44,977 bases of DNA, taken from contig DXCZ01000090.1 in the NCBI GenBank assembly GCA_019115765.1, positions 1 through 44,977 on the forward strand. The letters are read 5' to 3'. Made by a program: the position numbers and the translations under genes. Of this stretch, positions 8,793-16,951 are shown piece after piece. The notes beneath the pieces were generated by a model, which saw only the letters and a list, made by a program, of their open reading frames with translations, was not told the DNA's origin and did not search any database. The stretch is from Candidatus Mediterraneibacter stercoripullorum (GTDB lineage: Bacteria; Bacillota; Clostridia; Lachnospirales; Lachnospiraceae). Each line of letters opens with the position of its first letter. Position 1 is the first letter of the stretch.

Positions 8793-9012
8793 TGTAATAC
8801 TTTGCTCCTTTGATAGTTTGATCTTCTGTCAAATATCCCGCAGTAAAGATGCGGGCATCAAGCAGCAAAGTCTGAGGACTGGGTCATCCTGACGACCCTC
8901 TAGGCAATGACAGGTATTTGAACAGCCCGTTATTACCTGACCTCTCCATGCAGCGTCCTCAGACCTTGCACGGAGCGGATGCTATGCATAGAATCATTTA
9001 AGATGCTCCTTT
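8793..9012 (-). promoter_or_regulatory. Leader RNA of the MFS gene: candidate ribosome-mediated attenuator
   Basis: Reading on the minus strand, in order, the leader has: a strong ribosome binding site (9012-9005); a 12-codon reading frame (8997-8959); a copy of GTCTGAGGAC (8964-8955) that contains the leader's stop codon; a GGGTC...GACCC hairpin (8898-8881); the exact complement of GTCTGAGGAC (8879-8870); and a CCCGCA/TGCGGG hairpin (8855-8837) just before the MFS ribosome binding site. The arms can form a long stem only when no ribosome occupies the end of the leader frame. This matches the logic of drug-sensed translation or transcription attenuation. No strong T-tract follows the last hairpin, so control of translation or a weak terminator are both possible. 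Confidence 0.65.
8959..8997 (-). CDS. Leader peptide, 12 residues
   Basis: ATG at 8997 with AAAGGAGC (9012-9005) 7 nt upstream encodes MILCIASAPCKV and stops at a TGA inside the first arm of the long leader stem. Both the ribosome binding site and the placement within a regulatory stem argue that it is translated. Its likely role is to place a stalling ribosome so as to open the downstream structure. It has no recognisable homology. Confidence 0.6.
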   Translation of the reverse strand: MILCIASAPCKV

Positions 9013-9034
9013 CACCTATCATATTATGTAATGC

Positions 9035-9063
9035 AGTATAGCATTCTGATTTCCGTCTGTCTA
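9035..9063 (-). promoter_or_regulatory. Promoter of the MFS leader
   Basis: On the minus strand TAGACA (9063-9058), a 17-bp spacer and TATACT (9040-9035) match the sigma-A consensus at five of six positions in each box. Transcription would begin near 9028, about 15 nt before the leader ribosome binding site. Confidence 0.65.
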
Positions 9064-9092
9064 TTATAATGCGTTCTTTGCTGTGTTATTTA

Positions 9093-9121
9093 TTGCCTCT
9101 TTCCTTTTCACGAAATATAAT
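9093..9121 (+). promoter_or_regulatory. Promoter of the RR-HK-ABC module
   Basis: TTGCCT (9093-9098), a 17-bp spacer and TATAAT (9116-9121) precede the response regulator ATG by 23 bp. This promoter is back to back with the MFS leader promoter; the intergenic DNA between the two divergent units holds nothing else recognisable. Confidence 0.65.
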
Positions 9122-9144
9122 AGATTAAAAAACAGGAGAATGTC

Positions 9145-9816
9145 ATGATCGAAGTTTATTATGTCGAAGATGATGAGATCATCGCAAAGTCTGTAAAACA
9201 ATATTTGGAACAACATAATGGCAAGGTGTCACTTTTTCGAACGATTGCCGATGCAAAAAAAGCATTGATCAGTCACCGGCCCGCTATTATCCTGCTGGAC
9301 TGGAATATGCCGGACGGTCAGGGAAATGAATTATGCCGCTGGATCCGGGAGAGATGGATTGAATTACCTGTTATTTATTTGACTGTTCGCGGGGATTCCT
9401 GCGATATTGTCAGCGGATTCCAGAATGGCGCGGATGATTATGTGGTAAAGCCATTTGATCTTGCAGTTCTTCATTCCCGCATTCTGGCGCTGCTTCGAAG
9501 ATCAAAGAACAGAGAAGATACAAGATTATTTTGCGATGACCTGATACTTGATAGGGAAAAAACCGCCGTTTATTGTCAGCAGAAAGAAATCACCCTGAGC
9601 CAGCCGGAATATCAGATCTTCCTTCTCCTGATGGAAAACAAAGGAAAAACCGTCACAAGGAGACAGCTTTTGGAACAGGTTTGGGACAGCAGCGGAAATT
9701 ATGTAAATGACAATACGTTGACTGTTACAATGAAACGACTGAGAGAGAAGCTGCAGCATCCACTCTGTCTGAAAACAATTCGAAGCTTTGGATATCGCAT
9801 GGAGGATACGAAATGA
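9145..9816 (+). CDS. OmpR-family response regulator
   Basis: A 223-residue DNA-binding regulator. The receiver domain has the acidic pair EDDE near residue 8-11, phosphoacceptor Asp52 (LLDWNMPDG), Thr80 and Lys102 (VVKPF). A complete winged-helix domain follows (recognition region NDNTLTVTMKRLREKL, wing IRSFGYRM). The stop overlaps the kinase start by 4 nt (ATGA). The ABC/FtsX genes downstream are the likely regulon, as in BceRS/VraRS-like peptide-sensing modules of Firmicutes. The ribosome binding site AGGAGA stands 8 nt from the ATG. Intact. Confidence 0.92.
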   Translation: MIEVYYVEDDEIIAKSVKQYLEQHNGKVSLFRTIADAKKALISHRPAIILLDWNMPDGQGNELCRWIRERWIELPVIYLTVRGDSCDIVSGFQNGADDYVVKPFDLAVLHSRILALLRRSKNREDTRLFCDDLILDREKTAVYCQQKEITLSQPEYQIFLLLMENKGKTVTRRQLLEQVWDSSGNYVNDNTLTVTMKRLREKLQHPLCLKTIRSFGYRMEDTK

Positions 9817-11000
9817 ATGAAAAAAGAAAACAGGGAATCCTATTGTTTTTTCCGATCCTTGTTCTTATATCAGGGATGATTTTCATGGCGGTGTGGTCCT
9901 ACCATATGCATCAGCAGACGGCCTACGGACATATTTCTGCATTATGTGAGATTGTTCTGGAAAACTCTCCAGAAGCAGAGCCGGAGCTGTTATCCGCCTT
10001 AAAGGATTATCGTACATTGACGGAAGAAGAAATGGAAGGAAACAATTATCTGGAAAAGTATGGCTACCGTGCGGAGGGATTCTGCAAAGGGATGTCGCGC
10101 CATGCTTTTCTCCTTTTTATCGTGTCCCTGGCGATCGTTTCTTCCTTTGTATTTGGAGTTTGGAAATACCGCAGACAAAATCGAAAACGTATCATTGACT
10201 TAACAGAGTATTTAGAACAAGTCAACACAGGAGCCGGCGGAACATTGATACAGACCCAGGAAGATGATTTTTCTCAATTGCAGGATGAAATATACAAAAC
10301 GGTCACAACGCTCTATCAGACCAGAGAGGCCGCTGTTGCTGCGAAGCAAAACTTTGCGGAAAACCTGGAAAATATAGCACACCAGCTAAAAACTCCTATT
10401 ACGGCAGCTTTCCTGTCTATACAGCTCATGAAAGAAGAAAATGCCAATGAGTATGCTGTTCAGGTCGAGAAGCAGCTGGAACGTCTGAATGGTCTGGAAG
10501 AATCTCTTCTCACGCTTTCAAAGATCGACACGGGAACTCTGCCGATGAAATGTGAAAAAGTTGATCTTTACACAGCATTAAATTTGGCTGCGGAAAATCT
10601 AAATGACTTATTGCGGAAAGACAATATTTCTGTTGAGATTCCGGAAAATGGCTGCATTGAGTTTTATGGAGACCTGGAATGGACAATGGAAGCACTGATC
10701 AACCTTTTGAAAAACTGCATGGAACATTCACAACCCGGCGGAACCGTACATTGTGATTATTCCGGCAATCCTCTTTATGTAGAGATCCGGATTTGGGATG
10801 AAGGAACAGGATTTGACCCAGATGATATACCTCACCTTTTTGAACGGTTTTATCGCGGAAGACGTGCTGGAGGTAATGGGATAGGAATTGGTCTTGCTCT
10901 TGCCAATGCGATCTTTGAACTGCAAAAAGGGACGATCACCGCCTATAATCGGCAGCATGGAGGCGCGTGCTTTGAAATACGAATCGAGACTTGCCCGTAA
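9813..11000 (+). CDS. Sensor histidine kinase
   Basis: A 395-residue membrane kinase with membrane segments at about residues 10-30 and 98-118 bounding a small (about 65-residue) external loop. The DHp H-box is LENIAHQLKTPITAAF with His190. The HATPase_c domain has N-box INLLKNCMEHSQ, G1 DEGTGFDPDD, F-box LFERFYRG and G2 GIGIGLALAN. It is the partner of the regulator at 9145-9816, with which it overlaps by 4 nt. Kinases next to MacB-like ABC genes commonly sense cationic peptides or act through the transporter. The signal here is not known. Confidence 0.92.
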   Translation: MNEKRKQGILLFFPILVLISGMIFMAVWSYHMHQQTAYGHISALCEIVLENSPEAEPELLSALKDYRTLTEEEMEGNNYLEKYGYRAEGFCKGMSRHAFLLFIVSLAIVSSFVFGVWKYRRQNRKRIIDLTEYLEQVNTGAGGTLIQTQEDDFSQLQDEIYKTVTTLYQTREAAVAAKQNFAENLENIAHQLKTPITAAFLSIQLMKEENANEYAVQVEKQLERLNGLEESLLTLSKIDTGTLPMKCEKVDLYTALNLAAENLNDLLRKDNISVEIPENGCIEFYGDLEWTMEALINLLKNCMEHSQPGGTVHCDYSGNPLYVEIRIWDEGTGFDPDDIPHLFERFYRGRRAGGNGIGIGLALANAIFELQKGTITAYNRQHGGACFEIRIETCP

Positions 11001-11039
11001 GTCTAGGCGCGGAATCTAGGGCGGCGTCAGCGATATACA

Positions 11040-11071
11040 GTCACTGAGATGTCACTTTCCTTTGTTATACT
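11040..11071 (+). promoter_or_regulatory. Candidate response-regulator box and promoter of ABC/FtsX genes
   Basis: GTCACT occurs at 11040-11045 and again at 11051-11056, an 11-bp step that places the two half-sites on one face of the helix. TATACT follows at 11066-11071, while the -35 position carries no consensus. A direct repeat covering a poor -35 box is the usual design of OmpR-type activated promoters, so the regulator encoded just upstream is the obvious candidate. Inference only. Confidence 0.45.
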
Positions 11072-11166
11072 GTAAACGTGGGATGAACAGTCTGACAGAA
11101 ATACCACAACTGTGCAGCTTTTGTCCTGAGAAGAAGCGAAAGAAATAAAGGAAAGGAGAAAGAAGC

Positions 11167-11889
11167 GTGGAAATATTAAGATGTGAAAATGTACGCAAAG
11201 TATATGGAGCTGGAGACAATCAGGTCGTGGCACTAGACCATATTGACTTGTCCGTACAAAAAGGAGAATTTGTTGCAATCGTGGGAGCGTCCGGTTCTGG
11301 AAAATCTACTCTGCTGCATATTCTGGGCAGTGTAGATAAGCCGACAGAAGGGAGAGTGGTGATAGAGGGAACGGATATATCTACGATGAACCAAACGCAG
11401 GCGGCTATTTTCAGACGCAGAAAAGTAGGGCTGGTTTATCAGTTTTATAATCTGATCCCAACGCTTACTGTCCGTAAAAATATTCTCATGCCTCTTTTGT
11501 TAGACAAGAGAAAGCCAAATCAGGAATATTTTGACCAGATTGTTCATTCGCTTGGGATTGGTGACAAGCTGGACGCGCTTCCGGACCAGCTGTCAGGAGG
11601 GCAGCAGCAGCGTGCGGCGATCGCACGGTCTTTGATCTATCGCCCTGCACTGCTGCTCGCGGATGAACCTACAGGAAACCTTGACCGCAAAAATGGAAAA
11701 GAGATCCTAGATCTGCTGAAATTGTCAAACCGAAATATGGATCAGACGATCCTTCTCATCACACACGACGAAAAGATTGCTCTGAAGGCAGACCGCATCA
11801 TAACGATAGAAGACGGAAAGATCATCGGCGATTATCCCACTGCCTCAGCCGAACGTCATAAAGATATCTTTAAAGAGAACGGCAGGTGA
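11167..11889 (+). CDS. ABC transporter ATPase (MacB/LolD/BceA-like)
   Basis: A 240-residue ATPase with Walker A GASGSGKST (residues 40-48), Q-loop YQFYNLIPTLTV, signature LSGGQQQRAAIARSL, Walker B ALLLADEPTGNLD and switch ITHDEKIA. These are the marks of the MacB/BceA (type VII) family, which works mechanically on extracytoplasmic substrates through an FtsX-type permease. The start is GTG at 11167, 9-10 nt after AAAGGAGA; no ATG in frame is better placed. Its stop overlaps the permease start by 4 nt. It probably acts in peptide-antibiotic detoxification or sensing together with the preceding two-component pair. Confidence 0.92.
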   Translation: MEILRCENVRKVYGAGDNQVVALDHIDLSVQKGEFVAIVGASGSGKSTLLHILGSVDKPTEGRVVIEGTDISTMNQTQAAIFRRRKVGLVYQFYNLIPTLTVRKNILMPLLLDKRKPNQEYFDQIVHSLGIGDKLDALPDQLSGGQQQRAAIARSLIYRPALLLADEPTGNLDRKNGKEILDLLKLSNRNMDQTILLITHDEKIALKADRIITIEDGKIIGDYPTASAERHKDIFKENGR

Positions 11890-14093
11890 AAGGTATGTGG
11901 AAAGACTATTCAATAGGGTTTATCAAAAAGAATCAGGCGTCCAGCATATCCGTTCTGGCCGCCGCATTTATTTCGGCATTGCTTCTGTCTTTGTTGTGCT
12001 GCTTATTTTATAATTTCTGGAATTATGAAATAGAATCCATTACTTTAGAAGAGGGAGAGTGGCACGGGCGCATTATAGGAACATTTGAAGAAGCTGCGGT
12101 ATCTGACATTGAAAACTTTGCAAATGTGAAAACTGCCATGATCAATGAACAATTAACGGACAGACCCAATTTGGCGGTTGACATTTGCTTCTACAATATG
12201 AGGACAATCTATGAAGACATGCCCCTTATAGCAGAACAGATAGGGGTCCCGGATGATGCGGTATCGTACCATGAGTCACTGCTGTCCAGATATTTGATTC
12301 ATGACCCGCAGGATACAGATCCTCCTTTATTGCTGACATTCTATCTGGCAGTGCTTCTTATTGTATCGGCATCTTTGATCTTGATCATTCATAATTCTTT
12401 TGCCGTATCCATGAATGCACGTGTCCATCAGTTTGGCATTTTTTCCAGTATAGGAGCAACGCCGGCACAGATCCGTACATGCCTTTTACAGGAGGCAGCC
12501 TTTCTATGTGTCATTCCTGTTCTGCTCGGAAGTTTAACCGGGATTGCACTGAGCTTTGGTATCATACAGATTGTTAACATCCTTGCGGAGGGAATTGCCG
12601 GAAGACATGAGGCGGGGTTTACCTATCATCCGTTCGTTTTTGCTGTTACTATTCTCGTGTCTGTTCTGACCGTATTTGTCTCTGCATGGATGCCAGCCAG
12701 AAAACTAAGCAGACTGACTCCACTGGAGGCTATAAAGAATACCGGTGAACTGCAGCTGAAACGGGAGAAAAAGTCCGGCATTCTCAAGTTTTTATTTGGA
12801 ATTGAAGGAGAAATGGCCGGCAATGCGCTGCAGGCGCAGAAGAAAGCCTTGCGAACCTCTACGCTTTCCTTGAACCTTTCCTTCCTTGGCTTTACATTAA
12901 TGCTGTGCTTTTTTACTCTGTCGGGAATCAGTACTGACCATACATATTTTGAACGTTACCAGGATGCCTGGGATGTCGTGGCATCTGTAAAGGAAACAGA
13001 CATAGAAGATTTCGTATATAAAGACGAGATTTTCGCTTTGGATGATGCAGACAGTGTGATCTATCAAAAAGCAGATGCTGTATGTTCGGTCCCGGAAGCT
13101 GCCGTCAGCGATGAAGTGAAACAACTGGGAGGAGTGGAGACAATAGCAGGAAGTTCAGTAAGTACAGCAGATGGTATATATTCTATCCAGGCTCCCGTTG
13201 TTATTATGGATGACCGTAGTTTCACGGAATATTGTGAACAGGTCGGTGCGGCTTCGTCAGGAACCGGGAGTGTTGTGTTGAATCGGATATGGGATAGTAT
13301 AAACAGTAATTTCAGGTACAAACAATATATCCCGTTTCTGTCTGGGGACCAGAGTACAATTACCCTGGGAAATCGGGAACAGACAACAGAGACTATTGAG
13401 ATCCCTGTTCTTGGCTTTACCCAGGAGCCACCGGTCCTGAGAGAAGAATATAATGATTATGCCTTGGTGCAGTTCATCTCCCTTTCAACATGGAAACAGC
13501 TCAGAAAGGTGATTGGCAATGCGGAACCGGACACTTATATCCGTATATTGTCAGAAAAAGACAGAACACTAGCAGAATTGAATTGTATAGAAAAAGAACT
13601 GACAGACATCCTTGGGAATGACATAACGTATGAGACAGAAAACCGTGTTCAGGAAAAAATAGATAATGACAGCATGCTGAACGGATACAAGCTGATCATA
13701 GGGGCATTGTGCGCTTTGCTTGCCTTGATCGGTATTTCCAATGTATTTTCCAACACTTTGGGTTTTATCCGGCAGCGGAAAAGAGAATTTGCAAGATATA
13801 TGTCCATCGGTATGACACCAGATAGTATGATAAAAATGTTTTGCATTGAGGCACTTGTGATCGCGGGCCGTCCGGTGATGACCACACTGCCGGTCACTGT
13901 AATATCTGCAGGATTTATGATAAGGGCAAGTTATCTGGATCCAATGGAATTTCTGAAGGTGGCTCCGATGGTTCCTATTCTGCTTTTTATTGCGGCGATT
14001 TTCGGATTTGTTGCAATTGCATATTATATTGGGAGTAAAAAACTTTTGAAATGCAATCTTGTGGATGCATTGCGAAGTGATTATATGGGATAA
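11886..14093 (+). CDS. FtsX-like ABC permease
   Basis: A 735-residue membrane protein: one N-terminal helix, a first FtsX domain with three helices around residues 150-270 ending in SAWMPARKLSRLTPLEAIKN, a further helix, a large extracytoplasmic region of about 230 residues, then three C-terminal helices. The PARKLSRLTPLEAIK motif is the classical FtsX/MacB signature. This layout (duplicated FtsX with a large external domain) fits the permease partners of MacB-like ATPases in Firmicutes two-component modules. Translationally coupled to the ATPase by a 4-nt overlap. Intact; the substrate is not known. Confidence 0.88.
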   Translation: MKGMWKDYSIGFIKKNQASSISVLAAAFISALLLSLLCCLFYNFWNYEIESITLEEGEWHGRIIGTFEEAAVSDIENFANVKTAMINEQLTDRPNLAVDICFYNMRTIYEDMPLIAEQIGVPDDAVSYHESLLSRYLIHDPQDTDPPLLLTFYLAVLLIVSASLILIIHNSFAVSMNARVHQFGIFSSIGATPAQIRTCLLQEAAFLCVIPVLLGSLTGIALSFGIIQIVNILAEGIAGRHEAGFTYHPFVFAVTILVSVLTVFVSAWMPARKLSRLTPLEAIKNTGELQLKREKKSGILKFLFGIEGEMAGNALQAQKKALRTSTLSLNLSFLGFTLMLCFFTLSGISTDHTYFERYQDAWDVVASVKETDIEDFVYKDEIFALDDADSVIYQKADAVCSVPEAAVSDEVKQLGGVETIAGSSVSTADGIYSIQAPVVIMDDRSFTEYCEQVGAASSGTGSVVLNRIWDSINSNFRYKQYIPFLSGDQSTITLGNREQTTETIEIPVLGFTQEPPVLREEYNDYALVQFISLSTWKQLRKVIGNAEPDTYIRILSEKDRTLAELNCIEKELTDILGNDITYETENRVQEKIDNDSMLNGYKLIIGALCALLALIGISNVFSNTLGFIRQRKREFARYMSIGMTPDSMIKMFCIEALVIAGRPVMTTLPVTVISAGFMIRASYLDPMEFLKVAPMVPILLFIAAIFGFVAIAYYIGSKKLLKCNLVDALRSDYMG

Positions 14094-14188
14094 GTCAATC
14101 ACGTGGTTTACAGTTACCTATTTCTAAAAGCAGCCGTGCATAGTATAATAAACTCATTGATAACCCGGTATATGATGGAGGAAATACT

Positions 14189-14614
14189 ATGAAGCGGTTT
14201 GCTGTCCAGATGATAGACAATTCTATTTCATCTGGTTGGTGGAAAACGATAATGGAACATTTTACAAATGTTGGTGATACATTTGAAATTCGATGCTGGA
14301 AAGAGGAAGTATCTGAGATTACAAGAGCATCCTTATATGGTGCTGCCATAGATGATAAAAATGAGGTGTCGATTATGGGCATTGTAACCAAAGAACTAAT
14401 TGAAGAATTACTGGCAGATAACCCTGCGGATAAGGAAATCTATAACAAAATGACACGATATTTCACGGTCAATATAAAAAACGATTTGTACGATATCTGG
14501 AGCGGGCATTATGGTACGGAAATGTATATAGAAATGGCTTCTGTCAAAGATATAGAATTTTTTGAGCAGGTCATGGATCAGTATTCTGAGATGTTTAGTA
14601 TCGCAATGCTGTAA
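14189..14614 (+). CDS. Conserved hypothetical protein, 141 residues
   Basis: A soluble, acidic, Trp-rich small protein (ISSGWWKTIMEHF near the start, YDIWSGHYGTEMY near residue 105). It has no signal peptide or membrane segment. I do not recognise a named family. The ATG is preceded by GGAGG with 8 nt spacing, and TATAAT lies at 14144-14149. It stands alone between the FtsX permease and a broken hydrolase and is followed by a good bidirectional terminator, so it looks like an independent gene. Confidence 0.7.
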   Translation: MKRFAVQMIDNSISSGWWKTIMEHFTNVGDTFEIRCWKEEVSEITRASLYGAAIDDKNEVSIMGIVTKELIEELLADNPADKEIYNKMTRYFTVNIKNDLYDIWSGHYGTEMYIEMASVKDIEFFEQVMDQYSEMFSIAML

Positions 14615-14719
14615 CGACATAACCTATCTTGTCGGGGAAATTCTCTTCCTTCAGACAATATCTTATTCAATCGTAACACCACCGGCCATAAGTTCAGTAT
14701 ACTAGAGGAATAAAAATAA

Positions 14720-14755
14720 CGGGAATCCAATAGCTCACCGGCTGTCGGATCCCCG
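14720..14755. terminator. Bidirectional terminator
   Basis: CGGGAATCC (14720-14728) pairs with GGATCCCCG (14747-14755) with one mismatch. It is followed by CATTTTTATTTC on the plus strand and TTATTTTTATTCC on the minus strand. It sits between the converging hypothetical gene and hydrolase remnant and can serve both. Confidence 0.7.
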
Positions 14756-14772
14756 CATTTTTATTTCATTAT

Positions 14773-15130
14773 CTAGCTGTTGAGATATTCGGTAACTACT
14801 TTGGAAAATAATTCAGCATTTGTCATAATAGCCGGGTGTCCACCTGTTTTGAAAATATGCATCGTGCCATTTTGTACAAGCCGATTCATTTCTGTATATT
14901 CCTCTACCATATTTTTACGGCACATATCATCGTCTAAACTCCCCGTAAAAAGAATAGGGGTACTCAAAGCTTCTAATGGCCTGCAAAATAAAGGTATTTG
15001 ATTTACAGCGGGCAACAACCCTGTCAATAAGGTCAGGACGCTTTAATGCTGTATTGATAGCAACCCAAGCTCCACCGCTTGTTCCTATAAGATTGGCTTT
15101 CTGAATTCTCAAATGTTCAATATATGTCAT
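14773..15130 (-). pseudogene. Alpha/beta hydrolase, internal deletion and frameshift
   Basis: Two pieces of one alpha/beta-hydrolase lie in different frames. The first (from ATG at 15130, preceded by AGGAGG) has the strand-helix nucleophile elbow ANLIGTSGGAWVAINTALKRPDLIDRVVA. The second has IPLFCRPLEALSTPILFTGSLDDDM and the catalytic-His segment FKTGGHPAIMTNAELF, ending TEYLNS. The lid region between them, perhaps 50-70 residues, is missing, and the join near 15030 shifts the frame. The N-terminal portion normally preceding the elbow is missing too. Ser and His of the triad survive, but the protein cannot be made whole. Confidence 0.78.
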
Positions 15131-15142
15131 CTTTTAAACCTC

Positions 15143-15197
15143 CTAATCATTTTCTTATATGATTAGCAAGGCGTAATAACAAAGATACACCTTGCTA
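15143..15197. other. Overlapping hairpins upstream of the hydrolase remnant
   Basis: CTAATCAT/ATGATTAG (15143-15150 with 15159-15166) and TAGCAAGG/CCTTGCTA (15164-15171 with 15190-15197) share the bases 15164-15166, so they are mutually exclusive. No T-tract follows. They may be operator or leader structures of the former gene, or fossils of an insertion. Function unknown. Confidence 0.4.
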
Positions 15198-15239
15198 TTA
15201 CAATACAACAAAAATTCCCATAAATAGACCTCCTTCCTG

Positions 15240-15346
15240 TCAAATCTGGATGAATTGTCCCTGGGCAGCGTCGATCATCTCGTCAATGCTCTGCGTTTCG
15301 CCAAGCCTTGTTAATTTTGATTTAGTTTTTGAAGCGCCAAGTTTCA
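15240..15346 (-). pseudogene. Unrecognised C-terminal gene fragment
   Basis: Immediately after the GNAT fragment's premature stop, the same frame reads on for 35 codons (starting LKLGASKTKSKL, ending DAAQGQFIQI) to a TGA at 15242-15240. Composition looks coding, but there is no start or ribosome binding site. I do not recognise the family. It is probably the tail of another gene joined here by deletion. Confidence 0.3.
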
Positions 15347-15588
15347 ATTAGCCAACCAGTGTGTTTCCATCATAGGCACCGACTCCAAGTACATCCAAAT
15401 GCTTACGCTCTTTGCAAAGCGCGTTGCTCCATTCCGGCAGATACAACTCCCGAAAATCTTCCTGCTTCAATATGTGGGTTTTATAAGCGCAAGAAAGATC
15501 TGGCATCCTGCTTGTGTCCGGCAGATAGTATTCTGCCATAAAACATATTTTATGCCCTTTCTTGATTGTACCAAGTCGCTTGTGTAAC
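15347..15588 (-). pseudogene. GNAT acetyltransferase fragment
   Basis: About 75 residues running HKICFMAEYYLPDTSRMP ... LPEWSNALCKERKHLDVLGVGAYDGNTLVG match the N-terminal half of a GNAT-type acetyltransferase, up to the strand before the acetyl-CoA-binding Q/R-x-x-G-x-A loop. That loop and the rest are missing: the frame hits TAA right after NTLVG. The upstream end merges into the palindromic element at 15565-15682, so no proper start exists. A non-functional fragment; the family assignment is moderate. Confidence 0.5.
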
Positions 15589-15682
15589 GGATAGTGCAAG
15601 ATACATAATTCCGCTACTTTTTCAAAAAAATGACAGAATTATGTATCTTACACTAGCCGTCGCGTTAGCAAGTTGGTACAAT
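15565..15682. repeat. 118-bp MITE-like palindromic element
   Basis: Two arms of about 49 bp (15565-15613 and 15634-15682) are inverted copies. The outer ten bases (ATTGTACCAA / TTGGTACAAT) and the inner 18 (15594-15611 with 15636-15653, one mismatch) pair best, and the middle of the arms is diverged. About 20 bp of loop separates them. The size, the terminal inverted repeats and the lack of coding capacity fit a miniature inverted-repeat transposable element. It interrupts the GNAT fragment's 5' side. A target duplication is not clear. Confidence 0.6.
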
Positions 15683-15848
15683 AATGGAAAATCAGGCCAA
15701 CAGATTGAACGCAGACAAGCATTCCCCCCGCTTCAAGCGCGTAGCGACCTGCGTTCATGAGCATGTAGCAAAGCGGAATGCGAATGTCCGCTTTACATTT
15801 GTCTGAAATGTAGATATAGCTGAAAGATGTAATTCAAGGAGAAAATGA

Positions 15849-16265
15849 ATGAAAAGATTTAATCCAGAAGCCGAGCAGATAATGATTGAGCGTTTTGGAA
15901 AGGATACGATTATCGCTTTGGCAACAACAGAACATGAAAAACCTTATGTGCGATATGTAAATGCTTATTATGAAAATGGTGCATTTTATATCATTACTTA
16001 CGCACTCTCAAATAAGATGCAGCATATAAAAAATAATTCTGTCGTTGCAATCGCAGGTGAGTGGTTTACGGCACATGGGAAAGGCGTTAGTTTGGGATGG
16101 TTTAAAAAAGAAGAGAATCATACGATTGCTGAGAAGCTAAAAAATGTTTTTTCGGAATGGATTGATAATGGTCATATGGATTTTGATGATGAAAATACCG
16201 TTATTTTGCGTGTGGAATTAACAGATGCAGTGTTACTCTCGCATGGTACAAGATATGAGCTGTAA
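15849..16265 (+). CDS. Pyridoxamine 5'-phosphate oxidase family protein
   Basis: A 138-residue protein with the split-barrel FMN-binding fold. The pattern IIALATTEHEKPYVRYVNAYYENGAFYIITYALSNK followed by NNSVVAIAGEW is typical of small general-stress/PNPOx-like flavoproteins in Clostridia. These are usually dimeric FMN or F420/heme binders; the true substrate is rarely known. The ATG follows AAGGAG with 7 nt spacing. It is the first intact gene after the fragment zone and seems to be monocistronic. Confidence 0.8.
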   Translation: MKRFNPEAEQIMIERFGKDTIIALATTEHEKPYVRYVNAYYENGAFYIITYALSNKMQHIKNNSVVAIAGEWFTAHGKGVSLGWFKKEENHTIAEKLKNVFSEWIDNGHMDFDDENTVILRVELTDAVLLSHGTRYEL

Positions 16266-16464
16266 ATTTTTAGAGGTTTGCTGCTTTTCAAGCAACTTAA
16301 GCTTGTAGAATATGCAATGATATAATTACAAAGTTACTTGATAAAAATAAATACTAGGTGACAGGACTATTTTCGTACAATGTAGAAGATACGTGAAATA
16401 TGTGTTTGGTACGGTGCCGAAGTAATAAGTCATGAAAAATATTTAGTAGAGGAGCGGAAAGATA

Positions 16465-16902
16465 TTGTTTCGATTATCACCAATAAAACTTTGGAGAAAT
16501 ATCTCAGTAATAATATTTTTGACAGCAATATGTTTTACATTAGTCGGTACGTTTTTCATTCACGGCGATTTGGCAGTACATTGGAATGATGCGGGAGTTC
16601 CGAATAATTCTTCCGGGAAATGGATTTTATGGGCTATGCTATTGCTGACATTTTTATCTATGTTTGCGCATAGCAGCGTTTCAAAAAAGCGTCCCGGACA
16701 AAACCCGTTAAGTGTAGAGATGTCAGGTGCTTTTTCGTCTGGGCTGGCAGCTTCGTGGACTATAGCAATTATAATAATGGTAACTTATAATTTCTATCCG
16801 ATGACAGCCATTCCCGCTATCGGCGCAATAACTATTGTTCTCTGCTTTATTCTGTTTACTGTAATCGCTTATATCCGGGACAGGAGAAATGAGAAATCTT
16901 AA
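16465..16902 (+). CDS. DUF1648-like membrane protein
   Basis: A 145-residue protein with four predicted helices. The motif HWNDAGVPNNSSGKW between the first two helices is the DUF1648 signature (the N-terminal part of SdpI-like immunity proteins). The start is TTG at 16465, 7 nt after GGAGCGG, with no better ATG. The next gene starts 49 nt later and may be cotranscribed. A role in immunity or envelope function is plausible by family but not shown. The 200 bp upstream hold no clear promoter or terminator. Confidence 0.65.
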   Translation: MFRLSPIKLWRNISVIIFLTAICFTLVGTFFIHGDLAVHWNDAGVPNNSSGKWILWAMLLLTFLSMFAHSSVSKKRPGQNPLSVEMSGAFSSGLAASWTIAIIIMVTYNFYPMTAIPAIGAITIVLCFILFTVIAYIRDRRNEKS

Positions 16903-16951
16903 TTTAAAGAAAATCATGTCGACAGAATGACATTTTTCGAGGTGCTTAATA

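Noticed and set aside
8793..9012. Metabolite riboswitch upstream of the MFS gene
   Set aside because: No known aptamer consensus was recognised, whereas a translated leader frame with overlapping stem explains the structure better.
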